From the NCBI GenBank assembly GCA_958510875.1, contig OY294069.1:5084001-5148000 (forward strand): a stretch of 64,000 nucleotides of DNA. The letters are read 5' to 3'. Of this stretch, positions 20,750 through 32,847 are shown piece after piece. Position 1 is the stretch's first letter; each line of letters begins with the position of its first letter. Origin of the DNA: Endomychus coccineus. Lineage: Eukaryota; Arthropoda; Insecta; Coleoptera; Endomychidae. The notes beneath the pieces are model-generated. The model saw only the letters and a list, made by a program, of their open reading frames with translations. It had not been told where the DNA came from and searched no databases. Both the position numbers and the translations under genes were made by a program.

Positions 20750-21013
20750 CAGTGGACTACCTCCCGAATGGAAGTAGCGGGTTTCACTTCCTGTCTAGAT
20801 GCAGCTATGATGTGTTCATACGTCAGTGGAGGTGTCATGGTGGGTGTATGTCAAAAAAAAACAATCTGTACATACACAACATCTATTCTATACCCTCCAC
20901 GCACTATGGTTTCATAATCGTAGACCTTCTGTGACCCTGACATCTATGCTCTGGGTTAGATGCATCTAAACCGGATGTGAAACCGCAACTTCCGTTCGGG
21001 AGGTAAACCACTG
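20750..21013. mobile_element. MITE with ~42-bp inverted ends and TA target site
   Basis: 264 bp starting CAGTGGACTACCTCCCGAAT and ending with the imperfect inverse (ATTCGGGAGG-type block then CCACTG); inverted ends match over about 42 bases with a few mismatches. TA flanks both sides (20748-20749, 21014-21015), as for Tc1/mariner-type MITEs. No coding capacity. Confidence 0.8.
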
Positions 21014-21870
21014 TATCTACTAACATCAAATCATAGAATCAATTTTCAATTGAAGCATATCTCTATCTATATATAACATAAACAAACTATGTTCTATTAA
21101 TACCGTATGCTCCAGAAAATACTAGAAATTGTGCCAACAAGAGGACATAAAAGCAATAATACCAGTAGGCAATTCATTTGTTTGTTCAGGGTGTTTCAAA
21201 ATGAAGCGGGTTCCTTCAAACAAGTTATTCAAAAAGGAAATCATATAAAATTTTCTAGTTTGGGGCCTCCCTGCGAGATTACTCCCATAGTCAGAGTGAT
21301 TTGAACAAACTGTTCTACTCATTTCTCTTAAAAACGGAGAAACTTAAAAACTCTGAATTCGGCTTGTGAACCTCACTAATCAAATGCTCTTTTCAGGTGG
21401 AACACTTATCGACACCTATCATATACAGGGTTGAACACCCTCGTATATTCTGTTAGAACTATTCATAGATTAATTTCAAAACAAAAACCCCCACATGAAG
21501 ATCGATCCTTTTATCCTATATTATTTAGTACATAGAGCCATTATCGAGCAAAAAAAATGAGATTCGTTTAAATAAGCTATTTTGAACGCCACATCAAACG
21601 TATGATAAAAACAAGTAAGGCCGCTGTCACGTTATTCTTATTAGATACTGTCAATAACCAGAAGATAGACATTTTATCAAAAAACTCGTTTAAGTTTTCT
21701 TGTTCAGTAAACAGGAACGCATTTACAATGCAGAATATGCAGAAATGTATTTCATATACGGCGAATGCCGTGGAAACGCTAATGCGGCCAGAAGATTGTA
21801 CCGTTAAAGATTTTCCGATGGTCGAAACGAAAAGAATGCAGGAAGACAGAATGAGGTACGAGCTGGTTAA
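21014..21870. other. No gene recognised
   Basis: Short frames only; no element signature seen. Confidence 0.5.
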
Positions 21871-21879
21871 CAAGAAGGG

Positions 21880-22150
21880 GCTTTAAAGCGTTCTGAAGAA
21901 AATGTTATAGAATGTATTAGAAATGCTCCACGGCATTTGGGTATGCAGAATTCTACGAGTGTACCATCATCTGCATAGCTGTGGATGTGAAAGGTAGTCA
22001 CTACCAGCAGATCGTTTATATGGACCAGAAACAAAGTTGGTGCCAAGACTGGTCCCTGTGAATCGCCAGCGTTGATGGGCATTATGTCGGAGGATACTCC
22101 ATCAACCACCACATGGAGTGATCAATCTGAGAGAAAACTCGAGTTAATTT
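21880..22150 (-). pseudogene. Jockey-type reverse transcriptase palm fragment
   Basis: The minus strand reads VDGVSSDIMPINAGDSQGPVLAPTLFLVHINDLL ... IHSYADDGTLVEF in short pieces, containing the usual PQGSVLAPTLF and YADD region (PQGS degraded). Related fragments lie near 14,930, 41,055-41,260 and 52,120-52,300. 5' and 3' truncated. Confidence 0.75.
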
Positions 22151-23660
22151 CTTAGACAATAATTGGGGCCCCAACAAAATGGTCCCCCCAGTCATGCCTG
22201 AATCCAGTACTGATTATCTGAATTACTGTTCCATATTTCAGTTGGTTTTATCTACTGAAACTATAACATATATTGTTATGATTCACCACGATTTTCAGCA
22301 GTTCAGGATAAATGAGTATAATTATTTTTCTTATCGTTCTAAATCTGCTACTAATTTTTACCGATTTATTTACAATAGTATCAACCGATTTATCTCTGCA
22401 TTTCGTGCGTTTTATAAATTACCTTTATTCGAAAACACGGGGAGCAAATTCAGATACGAATTGTAATTTTGATTATCGCAGCGGGAACGTATTGCTCGCT
22501 GCCAAAAATTCGCGTGTTGTATCATAATTTTCATTAAAGTGAAAAATGGGTCTGTACTCGCAACTGAAGCTTTGCAGGAGGATTATATTTCAGGTGCAAT
22601 GAATATATCCATGAATATCTAACGTGTCTCTCAGATAATTTAATCAATGATAGATAAATCAGTCTAGATGGAATAAATCAAGAAGTGTATGCACTAAGGG
22701 ATTCATCTGGATACTTCTCCGGGATGTTACAAGGGTGCACGAGTTATTGAATTGATTTTATCTAAAAGTATTCGAATTTTAGTAAACACTTAGGACATCC
22801 ACAAAACTCAAATTGTAATAAGATACTTTTCTTCCGTGCATTGTTTCCAGATAAGAGCTTAATTAATTCCTTTCGAAAAGAGAGGTAATGTTGTTTCAAG
22901 ACAAAGATACTGGATGTTTCTTACTACTCCGATAGCAAGCTATAAATTTATCATTCTACAAACGTTGAAGAAAATTAATGACTATCAAGATGTTTTCACA
23001 AGCATTCATGACCATTTAATGACCTGGCAAGTACGGTCTATGGTCTATTGCTCTGAGCCTAAAACAAAAAGTTTTCCTAATTTCTTTTTGTGAATTGCCA
23101 ATACCGGTGGCCTGTTTGTTAATCGCTTCTGGGCGTTTATAGTTCCATTCGAATTTTAATGAGAATATTATTTAATCATAACTAGATTACCATGAATTCT
23201 GATTATAACGTAAAGTTGCTTATGCCCAGGCCCACCAGACAGATATAGTTCTCTTGAGCATCTTATACAACCATGTCTCTCTGATCTGAGTCATCTCCTA
23301 AAGTTTACTGGTTGAGAGGGATGTTAGCTCAAGGTTATAAAACCTAAAACCGGTAATAGTTAATATTTTAAGATCTTTGATTGTTCCTCATTTTGATAAA
23401 TTTATGAGTCACTTGATATTTGTTAGTAAAACCATGTAAGCCTTCTATTATTATCAAGTATTTGGTTAAAGGTATCAGGTGGCCAATTCGAAATGTAACG
23501 TTTTGGACGTTACTAAAGTTATTTAATGTTCATTTATTATTCCGATAACTTTTGTGAGATATTTATCCTTAGAAAGAGGCAACCTTGACCTCTGCAATTT
23601 GATAACCCAAGCTAAGTATGTTAACGCGGTAGCGGGTCATTGGAGAAGCAGAATATTGAC
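22151..23660. other. No gene recognised
   Basis: Short chance frames only. Confidence 0.5.
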
Positions 23661-23666
23661 GCGATA

Positions 23667-23900
23667 GGCCCCACGTTGGGTGCCACTGTAAAGTTCCGAA
23701 GGAATCTTTTTTCGTTCAAATTATCGCCCTTAACAACCGCAAGGGTGGTCCTGAGCCCCTCGGTCATACTTTCGAACGCTGCAGGATGCAGGTTCGCTAT
23801 ATCTTGAGATGTACTCGCAGCCAACAAACCACCACCGTAAAACTGAGCTTTGGTAGAGACAGTGAGTCAGCCCGGGATTGAGACCCTACTGACGAGAGTG
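23667..23900 (-). mobile_element. Possible LTR retrotransposon 5' end with tRNA-Lys-type primer site
   Basis: On the minus strand GGAACTTTACAG is followed at 23685-23667 by TGGCACCCAACGTGGGGCC, which closely resembles tRNA-Lys-type primer-binding sites of LTR retroelements. The sequence before it (to about 23,900) would be the end of an LTR. No gag or pol was recognised nearby, and a second LTR was not found. Confidence 0.4.
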
Positions 23901-24020
23901 AGCCATCTGGCGCACTCATTCCTCGTAACTTTTCTCTAGTTCGAGAAATCTAACAGTCAATGTGATACATAGCTTGATTTCTTAGTAGGACATCTGTTCA
24001 TAGATGACTCGAAATACTTT

Positions 24021-24086
24021 GCTCCATGAGAGAGCGAAACAGCTGCCTGAAACTATGAGCTTGTGACGTTATTGATCGATCTAAAC
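24021..24086. repeat. Dispersed repeat, copy 2 (GAGCGAAACAGCTG family)
   Basis: CCATGAGAGAGCGAAACAGC, CTGCCTGAAACTAT and GTGACGTTATTGATCGATCT correspond to 16,698-16,770. The upstream CTCTAGTTCGAGA near 23,935 also matches text just before copy 1, suggesting an older longer unit. Confidence 0.6.
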
Positions 24087-24099
24087 AAAAATATAGTGA

Positions 24100-24690
24100 A
24101 CCGAAGCAGTAATATGACTTTTTTCCCAAAGAATTAACATTTAATTCAAGGGTCAAGAATCATTATTATGTCAAATAAAACGATACATTGTTGAATTCTT
24201 CAGTAAATAATGGAATATTCCTAAAGGGTTCATACATTTGTTATTCCGGAAGAATACTATAATCTTAATAATATACGCGTTGGGAATTTCCAAATAATAA
24301 AATATCAATTTCACGCGTATCAGATGCACCGTGATGTAAACGAATGTGGATAGATTACGATGTAGAATTTCTGAAGGAGCCTTTTCCGTGTTATTTTCAG
24401 ACTAATGGAGAATCGATACACGTCAACTCACCTCTGACTTTTTATGGGCTACTGGTCGTTAACCACCGCTAATAAAATTCCCCACAAATATTAACTAAAT
24501 ATATTAGAAGCCATTCAATTTCACGAAGAAGCTTTACTTTGTAACATAATAGGTTATTTATCTCAGCTCGAGAAGGAATTACGGGGGTGTATTTCAAATA
24601 TGTATGGTTATTTTCAACTTCTTAAAAGATTTCGCATGAAGTGTTCAGCAAACATTCATTCAAAACAAATTTATACCAATCTTATTTCGA
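24100..24690. other. No gene recognised
   Basis: AT-rich, no motif found. Confidence 0.5.
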
Positions 24691-24699
24691 AGACTCTTA

Positions 24700-25645
24700 T
24701 TATCTCATCAATCGGTCTACGAATGTCAATTGGTTCATTGAAAAATCTTGTCTGCCGGATGGATTCCGCGTCACAATAGCTCGACTTGATGCCGACGTTT
24801 CGCCAACCATTACAGGTGGCATCTTCAGGGCAGGCTTGAGGCTTGAACTGGTACTGGTTCTACTGGTTTCTGTAGCCGTATTTATTGTAGGAAAAATCTT
24901 CCACGCTACATAGTTCACTGCCTTTATTCCGGTGATTAACTTCGTTCCGGTACCTGACCCTGCCGTTGTGCGATCATGTGCGAAGTGGAATTTTTCGAGG
25001 ATGGGTTTCCAAATGTTGGGAAGGTAATATCCTGAGTCACGGTTCAGATTATTCGGATGTTTTAGAATTTCTATAGCTTCAAGGGTTTTTCGCTGATAGA
25101 AGTTTGGGGCTCGGACTAGGATTTTAGTATCTTCAAAAAGGATTTGATGTTTTGTGTTAAACTTGTGTTCCGCCAGTGCAGATCTACTGATGTCACGAAG
25201 TCTTGTACAGCGCTCATGTTCTTCCACACGAGTAGCTACTGTACGACCTGTTTCACCAATGTAGACTTTACCGCAAGAACAGGGAATGCTATAAACACCT
25301 TCTAAGTGGAGAGGAGGAAGGGGATCTTTGATAGGTTTGTAAAACTGAGATAATTTTGGAAGTGTGGAAAAACGCGTAGAAATATTATGTTTTTTAAGGG
25401 TTTTGGAAATTCGATCTGTTATATTTTGAATATATGGAAGATAGGCCGTGGATAAAGCAGGTGGGAGGGTTTCTGGCTCAGGTCGATTTGAAATTTTAGG
25501 TGAATTGTATTTCTTTATGGCTTTTTGAATGTTGTAATGGGAGAAATTGTTTGATAATAAGGCAGATGATAGATGTTTTAATTCTGATTCCAAGGATTGG
25601 GGCTGAGATAGGTTGACAGCTCTGTGGACCAGGAAGTTTATGACA
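24700..25645 (-). pseudogene. Penelope-like GIY-YIG endonuclease region, left arm
   Basis: Minus-strand open frame. Order: NFLVHRAVNLSQPQSLESEL from the RT C-terminal region, then RFSTLPKLSQFYKPIKDPLP, then IPCSCGKVYIGETGRTVATRVEEH, the Cys-containing GIY-YIG nuclease core (VYIG ... R ... H), ending in the terminal repeat. In Penelope elements this nuclease nicks the target. The open frame is longer upstream only because it reads antisense through the inverted arm; the RT palm is missing, so this is a truncated copy although the nuclease frame has no stop. Confidence 0.8.
24791..24829 (-). ncRNA. Hammerhead ribozyme-like motif, Penelope family A left arm
   Basis: Minus strand CTGAAGA (24827-24821), stem GCCACC/GGTTGGC with loop TGTAAT, then GAAAC and GTCGGC. 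Matches CUGANGA - stem II - GAAA. Confidence 0.55.
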
Positions 25646-25646
25646 G

Positions 25647-26331
25647 ATCGACCTGAGCCAGAAACCCTCCCACCTGCTTTATCCACGGCCTATCTTCCAT
25701 ATATTCAAAATATAACAGATCGAATTTCCAAAATCCTTAAAAAACATAATATTTCTACCCGTTTCTCCACACTTCCAAAATTATCTCAGCTTTACAAACC
25801 TATCAAAGATCCCCTTCCTCCTCTCCACTTAGAAGGTGTTTATAGCATTCCCTGTTCTTGCGGTAAAGTCTACATTGGTGAAACAGGTCGTACAGTAGCT
25901 ACTCGTGTGAAAGAACATGAGCGCTGTACAAGACTTCGTGACACCAGTAGATCTGCACTGGCGGAACACAAGTTTAACACAAATCATGAAATCTTTTTGA
26001 AGATACTAAAATCCTAGTCCGAGCCCCAAACTTCTATCAGCGAAAAATCCTTGAAGCTATTGAAATTCTAAAACATCCGAATAATCCGAACCGTGACTCA
26101 GGATATTACCTTCCCAACATTTGGAAACCCATCCTCGAAAAATTCCACTTCGCACATGATCGCAAAACGGCAGGGTCAGGTGCCGGAACGAAGTTAACCA
26201 CCGGAATAAAGGCAGTGAACTATGTAGCGTGAAGGATTTTTCCTACAATAAATACGGCTACAGAAACCAGTAGAACCAGTTTCAGTTCAAGCCTCAAGCC
26301 TGCCCTGAAGATGCCACCTGTAATGGTTGGT
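25647..26331 (+). pseudogene. Penelope-like GIY-YIG endonuclease region, right arm (broken)
   Basis: The same nuclease sequence on the + strand (IPCSCGKVYIGETGRTVATRVKEH) but a frameshift after HKFNTNHEIF ends the frame near 26,017; the remainder (FYQRKILEAIEILKHP ... YYLPNIWKPILEKF) continues in another frame to a stop at 26,230. The terminal copy of the hammerhead region (26,303-26,340) has GGTTGGTGAAAAATG instead of the intact core. Confidence 0.8.
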
Positions 26332-26465
26332 GAAAAATGAAACTCAAAGTGCCTCCTGAAAGGCCAAGGTTAGCAAACTGTTCAAACCTATTAAAAAGTT
26401 TGTCAAATAGAACAAAAATTGTATATGGATTTTTGGGGTCATAAGGCAATTATGTCTAATATATT

Positions 26466-26510
26466 GTCGCCTTTACGAACGTTTCGGTTTTACGACCATC
26501 ATCAGGACAC
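26466..26510 (-). ncRNA. Hammerhead ribozyme-like motif, Penelope family B fragment
   Basis: Minus strand CTGATGA (26505-26499), stem GGT/ACC with a loop, then CGAAAC (to 26481) and a minimal GTTCGTA stem III/cleavage context followed by AAGGCGAC, which could pair with the GTGTC preceding CTGATGA. Same layout as 32,045. Confidence 0.6.
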
Positions 26511-26683
26511 GTTCAAACTAATTCATCATTCGAGAACGGGATTTCTCAAATAAATATAATAAGCACTAAGCGTCTTCATAGCGTTAATTCCAATTAGAAA
26601 TGAAATTGTAACACATTAACGTTAATATTGAACGAAGGTAGGAGGGCAGGAAATTCAAAGACCACACACCTCTAGATCAGAAT

Positions 26684-26866
26684 TTGTATTTATATTTCCC
26701 TATGTATAGCACTAAAAACAAAACCTTAAGTATAACTATCAGTTCGATTACCTATAAAAATGTTAACATTTTATCTAAAGAAACCAATTATTATAAGCGA
26801 TCTGCCCTGGAGATGTTTCACATAAAACGTGATGCTTATTTCGTAGAACCGATGTACAATTATTGA
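26684..26866 (+). pseudogene. Penelope family B C-terminal fragment
   Basis: 60-residue piece with YKNVNILSKETNYYKRSALEMFHIKRD, nearly the same as the end of the protein at 30,595-31,632. It lacks RT and nuclease core. Confidence 0.7.
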
Positions 26867-28020
26867 GTCAAATTTGCACAGATTTAATTACTTAAACTTG
26901 CAAATGTCTACGTACTTCTTTACAGAGTTTAAAATTGTATGTATGTAGAAGCTGACATAAATCAGTATAAATCAGTACCTACAGCAAACACCTTCCCTAT
27001 CGTGGTCATGAAACCCATATGTTTAAGATTGTGGGTAGTTCAGCGAAAATGAATTTGGTGGCACACTATTCTAACACGTTTGACGAGATATGTTGCCCTT
27101 AACTATAGAAAAATTATTGTGTAGTGGTTTTTTAATACATATTCATATATTTTGGGTATGAATGTATTACAATTTCAATTATTTGTGTTCTATTAGTTGT
27201 TAGGACATAGTCATTTTTAGTTGAAAAGAATGCGATAAAGACGCATAGTGTTTATTAAAATTAGTTTAAGAAATCCCCTGCTTCGATGATGAATTAGTTT
27301 CCAAACATCTTCTGAAGGGTCATCTTCATACCTGGGTCAAGAATCAATACTATATAATTCCCAATGAATTCAATGTATAACGGGAAACTCCAAATACTTC
27401 AGCCTCATTGTTGTTATTCATTTCCCAATTTCACTAACGACGTTATCGAAAATATTCGTTATGTATAAATTACGACGTCTATGGAAGTGGAATCGTTGAT
27501 AGAAACTTTGCGATCGATACGATACGACTACCAATTAATTTACGACATTAAAAATTCCAGCAGCTTTCGATATCGGAGACCGATGAATTTTAAATTCAAT
27601 GCACTTGAAATAATTTACGACGACTGAATTACAATTACCATTCACTCACACAGAATATGCGAAACGTAACGCCCCATAAATATTAGAGAGTATTAGTTTT
27701 TCGTTCTCTCTCTCTCCTGGTCCATTTATGCCGGGAAGCATCCTATTATTTCGCGAGTCTTTTATTCGTGTAATACCCAGTAATAACAGACTGTAGCAGA
27801 GAGGCTTTGGTAATCCATACAATAGATCCGTAGTCACCATATATGGGATGTGTGGTGTAAGAGAAGAAAAGGCTTAGACTTTCTTTACGTTTATATTTCA
27901 CGTTAGCATCGTACATTACGTTCATCAATAGAGACGCGTTTCCTATAATACTCTATTGGCGACGGAAATTTCATGTTACAACCAGAAGATTGAATAATGT
28001 GAAAAAATATTCGCAGATAA
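26867..28020. other. No gene recognised
   Basis: Nothing supported in this interval. Confidence 0.5.
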
Positions 28021-28029
28021 TATTCTACT

Positions 28030-29070
28030 ACAAAGTATTTGGAAAATGAAATGTAGATTACATGTGGGCGTTTCCAATAATCTATATAGTATAAGGCCTG
28101 GTCGCTTTGTGTATAAGTCAGTGTGACGTCATTATCAGGAGGCTCTAACAAAATACATGGTTTACGACCGTATCGTTTAGTCTTAATGGCGCGTGGACGG
28201 TATTGTTTCTGACGGGTGATGAATATTATGATTAAATAGAGTTTTACCTCTTTCTCAGATGTCAACTGTAAATGAACGTGTATAAGAGTGTTATGATAAA
28301 ATGAGTTGCAAAATGGCCGCACAACCAGGAGGCTGCAGTGAATTTGCGACATTGTTGTTGCTAGTTGTGGCTTCCATAGAAGTTTCTTTTCTAAGATAAC
28401 TCCTAGGTATTTTACTTGGTGGCTGATTTTAATCATCTGACCTGCTATGGTCAGTTCTCTGGTGAGTACTGTTTGGTACTTCCTAGTGAAAAAGGCAATT
28501 TCTGTTTTCTTAGGGTTAATCTTCAACCCCTTATTACTGCACCATTCATTCAGTACAGTGAGGGCTGATTGTATTAGGTTCGTCAGAGTGTTCATAAACT
28601 TTTCTCTGACGATTATGAGTATGTCGTCAACATACCCGATCACGTGGCTACTGTCTTCAATCCACCTTCGACCACTATGTTCCAGATGATGGGTTAGAGT
28701 ACTCCCCCTTGTGGATGTCCGTTTTCCACAGAGCCACTAATACTGGTGTCACCTCTGGATGCTCTTGTTTTCCAACATGTTCTGAATCCAGGTGCTTACT
28801 AAATCAGAAACTCCTTTATCCTTGAGTGCTTCGCAGATACTTTCGGTGGTGGTATTGTTCAAGGCGCCCTCTATTTCTAAGAAGGCTCCCACTGCACACC
28901 TCCCTCTTCTATCTGAGACTGTTGAGTTTAGGGCAGATTCCTCCGATTGACCTTCTTTTTAGGCGTGTTGTTCCGCCTACAGTGGGCATTTCATTATTGA
29001 TGTATCGATCGATTAGTCTTTCCAGGCATTCCAGCACAAAGGATATCAGGCAGATAGATCTGAACTGATA
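28030..29070 (-). pseudogene. Non-LTR reverse transcriptase fragment (R1/LOA/I-like)
   Basis: Minus strand, from the right: VGAFLEIEGALNNTTTESIC (finger/palm A region), ENKSIQR, GHPQGGVL followed by a stop and PIIWNIVVEG, then MIGYVDDILIIV (palm C box), LNEWCSNKGLKINPKKTEIAFFTRKYQ and VKYLGVILEKKLLWKPQL (thumb). These are the ordered RT blocks of R1/LOA/I-like non-LTR elements. In-frame stop and frameshift inactivate it. The tail to 27,903 is probably unrelated. Confidence 0.75.
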
Positions 29071-29074
29071 TGTT

Positions 29075-30590
29075 TAGTTTTACTAAATATAATGAAATAC
29101 GGAAACAATGGATATCGACTGTCCCTGTGAAATATTTCATGGTAACAAAAATAACGAAACAAGATTCTCATAGTGGTCATCTTACTAGTAGTTTAGCATT
29201 CCTATGCAACACTAACAATAGCATACTATGATGTCCCTTATATAAGATTGTGTGTCATCAATTTAATTCTACTTTCAAATAATTTTAGCATAAAATTCAC
29301 TTACCGAATCTCCCACGAGCTTAAATTAATACTCAGTAAACTTTTACCCGATTGCAAATTTTTTAAGACTATGTGGCTCAACGATTTTGAACGTTTCATA
29401 TGAAATAACTTCTGTTTTGTTCAATAATGAACTATTCATTTTTGATACATAAGGCACTATTTTATTTACTTTCTCGTTGACAATGTAGATGTACAGTAAA
29501 ATGCAACAGCATATTAGGCGGAATAGATTCTACGGTGATTTTTCGTGTGTTTATTCATGAGAACTCTACACTGCCTTCATATATAGTCGGCAAACATACG
29601 GTCTGTTTTGGTTAATTTCAAAGAACAACAATATTCTGTATAGTTGTTGTCAAAGTTTGATTTACATAAGCTTACCCGATTCTTCTGGTCAACAAGAATT
29701 CTTCCTGGTGGTTCCTACGAATCCTTGTCCTTTGGAAGGTTATTTGTTCCATCTCTTTCTCAGTTCAAATTCATAAGCTGCGCATTCCGTTTAATTTAAA
29801 TGTATAATTTGGTTCAATTTTGAAATTCCCGTTATAAACCAAAGTTTTCAAACAACAACTAATAGCGAATGATGCAAGCGTATAAAGTGTACGTAATATA
29901 TTCTAATAACATCCATAAGGGCCTATATTTCAATACCTACAAAACTATCCAGCGTAATTTCCCCAGAGAGAAAACTCAGTAACCTTAAAACTTACTTCCG
30001 AGAGGGTATGAAGAACTAGTAACCTGCATCATTTGTACATTTCGTAAATAGGCAACTTGAGGAACGAACGTAATATCGAAGGGAAATGTTTGTTTGTAGA
30101 CCATCTTAACGACGTTTTCGTCAATAGTTTGAGAATTACTTATAATTAAGTGATAATTATTGTTGTGGGATATCACGCGACCTTTCTGAAATGTGGAAAC
30201 TCAATTATTTATGATCAGAGAACCGTATTTACTGTGCCTCAAGAACTCACTTTTACCGTGTAATTTGAAAACATAATTGATGAAAGGACAAAATGAATGA
30301 AACGATGCATAATAGTTTATAGTCTAAGAGCTAACAACAAAAAAAGTCCCACCAGTTGCATACAGTTAGATGCTCTTCTTCCGCCTGCCCATAGTTTCTG
30401 GCTGCATTAGTGAACCAGATTTCACCATTGGTCTTTTTTTTTCACAAAAGTAATTTTTTCCTGATATAGTCACTGTACTATTGGGTGCGTTTGGTTGCAG
30501 GGAAAGACTTTGAAATGATAGCGTGAAACATTTCGTACTTGACGAATGGGTAATTTTAACTATAGTTGCCGATTGAGATGTTATATCATA
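29075..30590. other. No gene recognised
   Basis: Short frames only. Confidence 0.5.
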
Positions 30591-30594
30591 AAAT

Positions 30595-32085
30595 TTTGGG
30601 ACAAATATTCGGCACAGCAATGGGATCTCCTATTTCAGCTACCATTGCTAACCTCGTTATGGAGTGCCTAGAGGAATCTGTTCATCAGATTTTCGGCCTG
30701 TATTCTTTAAACGGTATGTAGACGATTGCCTTATGTGTGTTCCCAACGATAAAATTCAATATGTAATTGATAAATTTAACAATTTCCACTGTAAACTTCA
30801 ATTCACTTGTGAAATAGAATTAAACAATAACATAAATTTCCTAGATATGAACATTAGGCATGATGCAGATGGAAAAATAAAAACCTCTTGGTTTACTAAA
30901 GAAGTATGGTCTCAACGTTATCTTCACTTCAATTCCGTTGCACCAGCTTGTTATAAAAAAAGTGTCATAAACAGCCTTACAGATCGCGCGATAAAATTGT
31001 CCCACGCAGATGACCGCCCCAAAAATTTAAAAATTGTTCGTAATACACTAGTATTGAATGGCTACCCAAAAACTTTTTTCAATCCTATCATTAAAGAAAG
31101 AATAAACAAAATCTATAATGGTTCGTCGTATAAAAATAACATAAAAGGTAATACAGACAATTTTATAACTCTACCTTACATTCCGGAGACCTCAGAGAAA
31201 ATCAAAAAATGTTTGAAAAAGTATGATATAAATGTTGCGCATAAACCTACAAACTGTGTTGGGAAATATTTCTCAAATCTAAAACCTTTAATACCCAAAG
31301 ATAAACAAACCCACACAGTGTATAAATTGAATTGTTTAGATTGTGATGGAACCTATACTGGAATCTCTAAGCAATATTTACAAAAAAGAATGTACGGCCA
31401 TAAATATAGCACAAGAAATAACAACTTAGAAAATTCCACCGCCCTTGCTAAGCATTGCTTTGATTATAACAATCAATTTGATTACAAAAATGTTAATATC
31501 TTAACTAAGGAAACCAATTATTATAAAAGATCTATCCTGGAGATGATTCACATAAAACGGGACCCCAAATCTGTAAATCATAGGGTAGACACACAAAATC
31601 TAAGTCATATTTATACTAATTTGATTGAATAATCTCTTGCAAATTCTTACATAAGTCTTTATAATTGTTGAAAATGTTTTTAGGAAGAATTCGTAATAGT
31701 AATTTTCCAGTACAGGTCTGAAACCTTTCTTAAGTACCTACTCATAAATCCTACACATCTGGTTTCGAAAGTAGATACTTGACAAATAACTTCGTTCTTC
31801 TCAGTTGTTGTGAGAATACCAATCAATATGCACTCATATATTTTAATAATATTACTGAATAGCGGATTCTTACTACAACAAAAAAATAATTTTTATACTT
31901 TAATACTGACGATACAATTTCGATTATTCGTAGTTCTGTTCGTTTCGATGGCGTGGGCTCTTTTGATTGAAGTTAAATTGTGCGATTTGGACGCTTGTGC
32001 TATAATTAGTTTTAATAAACCCCTTTTTGGACATAGTGAGCCTTCTGATGATGGTCGTGAGACCGAAACGTACGTAAAGACGAAT
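30595..32085 (+). mobile_element. Penelope-like element family B, 5'-truncated copy
   Basis: Begins in the RT palm (FGTAMGSPISATIANLVMECLEE) in one frame; a one-base type shift moves to the frame 30,664-31,632 (322 codons) with YVDD (KRYVDDCLMC), NNNINFLDMNIR, a connector, then the Cys-containing GIY-YIG core YKLNCLDCDGTYTGISKQYLQKRM and the C-terminal NVNILTKETNYYKRSILEMIHIKRD. A hammerhead-like motif lies at 32,045, about 410 bases past the stop. RT fingers are missing; dead copy, but the nuclease frame is open. Confidence 0.85.
32040..32082 (+). ncRNA. Hammerhead ribozyme-like motif, Penelope family B
   Basis: CTGATGA (32045-32051), stem II TGGTC-GTGA-GACC, GAAAC (32065-32069), minimal stem III CGTACG then TA and AAG, where AAG can pair with CTT just before CTGATGA as stem I. 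All core bases are canonical. Confidence 0.65.
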
Positions 32086-32089
32086 ATTT

Positions 32090-32847
32090 AAAACAAAGTG
32101 TTAATGTGACCTATTTCCCGAGAATTTTTATGTATAAGTTATATCATAAATCCATCTAAATAAACATGATGCCCATCCCACTATCTCTAGTACTTTCGAA
32201 ATCAGTCTTATAAAACATAAATTTGCTGTACACAAACACAAGCGTGCTCTTTAAAGGTAATTTGTCAAGTTAAGCGCCACCAACAACATACAGAAATGAT
32301 AATTAGATTTATTTCTTTATCAAATTCCTACAGGAAATTGTCAGGGGAAGGTTAAATTTGTTAGAAAGTCGTGTAATTAGGTCCATTAACCCACATAGCG
32401 GACAAATTCACATAGTAACACTAATGTATCTTCTTCCTTCGTGCCTTCCGCCACTTAAGAGGTCTAATGCATTTTAGAAGCAGAACGTCTTAGGACGGAC
32501 TCACGTATAACATTCATCGCGAAATTCCAGACATTCTCCGATAAAGAACGAACCATTTTATAGAGAAATTTCGATGCGTACGAAACTAACTCTACACGAA
32601 CTTACAGAAACTACGTGAAACTACGTTTAATTAGTTTTCGTGGGTAATGTGATTAAAAAGTACAAAAGATCATAATGACTTTTATCTTTTCGAGAGATCT
32701 AATCTGTGGCGAATCGTGGTGTATGACGTCGAAGTCCTCCAAAACAGGCGAAGGAAATAAACTTTTGACGTGCAATTTTAAGGAATGTTCATTAAAATCC
32801 ACATCAAATGATTTCCTGGTTGCTGTTCAAACTTAATCACTTAGAAT
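32090..32847. other. No gene recognised
   Basis: No coding or repeat signal found. Confidence 0.5.

Larger units (their letters stand above)
24755..26335. mobile_element. Penelope-like element family A, head-to-head palindromic copy
   Basis: Two inverted arms: 24802-25487 (element reads on the minus strand) and 25647-26331 (element on the + strand), about 686 bp each and highly similar, around a 159-bp spacer that is itself element sequence. Both arms encode the GIY-YIG endonuclease end of a Penelope-like protein and finish with the same terminal sequence carrying a hammerhead-like motif. Inverted partial copies of this kind are known for Penelope-like elements. Confidence 0.85.

Noticed and set aside
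27297..27340. CTGAAGG near 27,311 considered as another hammerhead
   Set aside because: Does not fit CUGANGA and no GAAA partner at the right distance.
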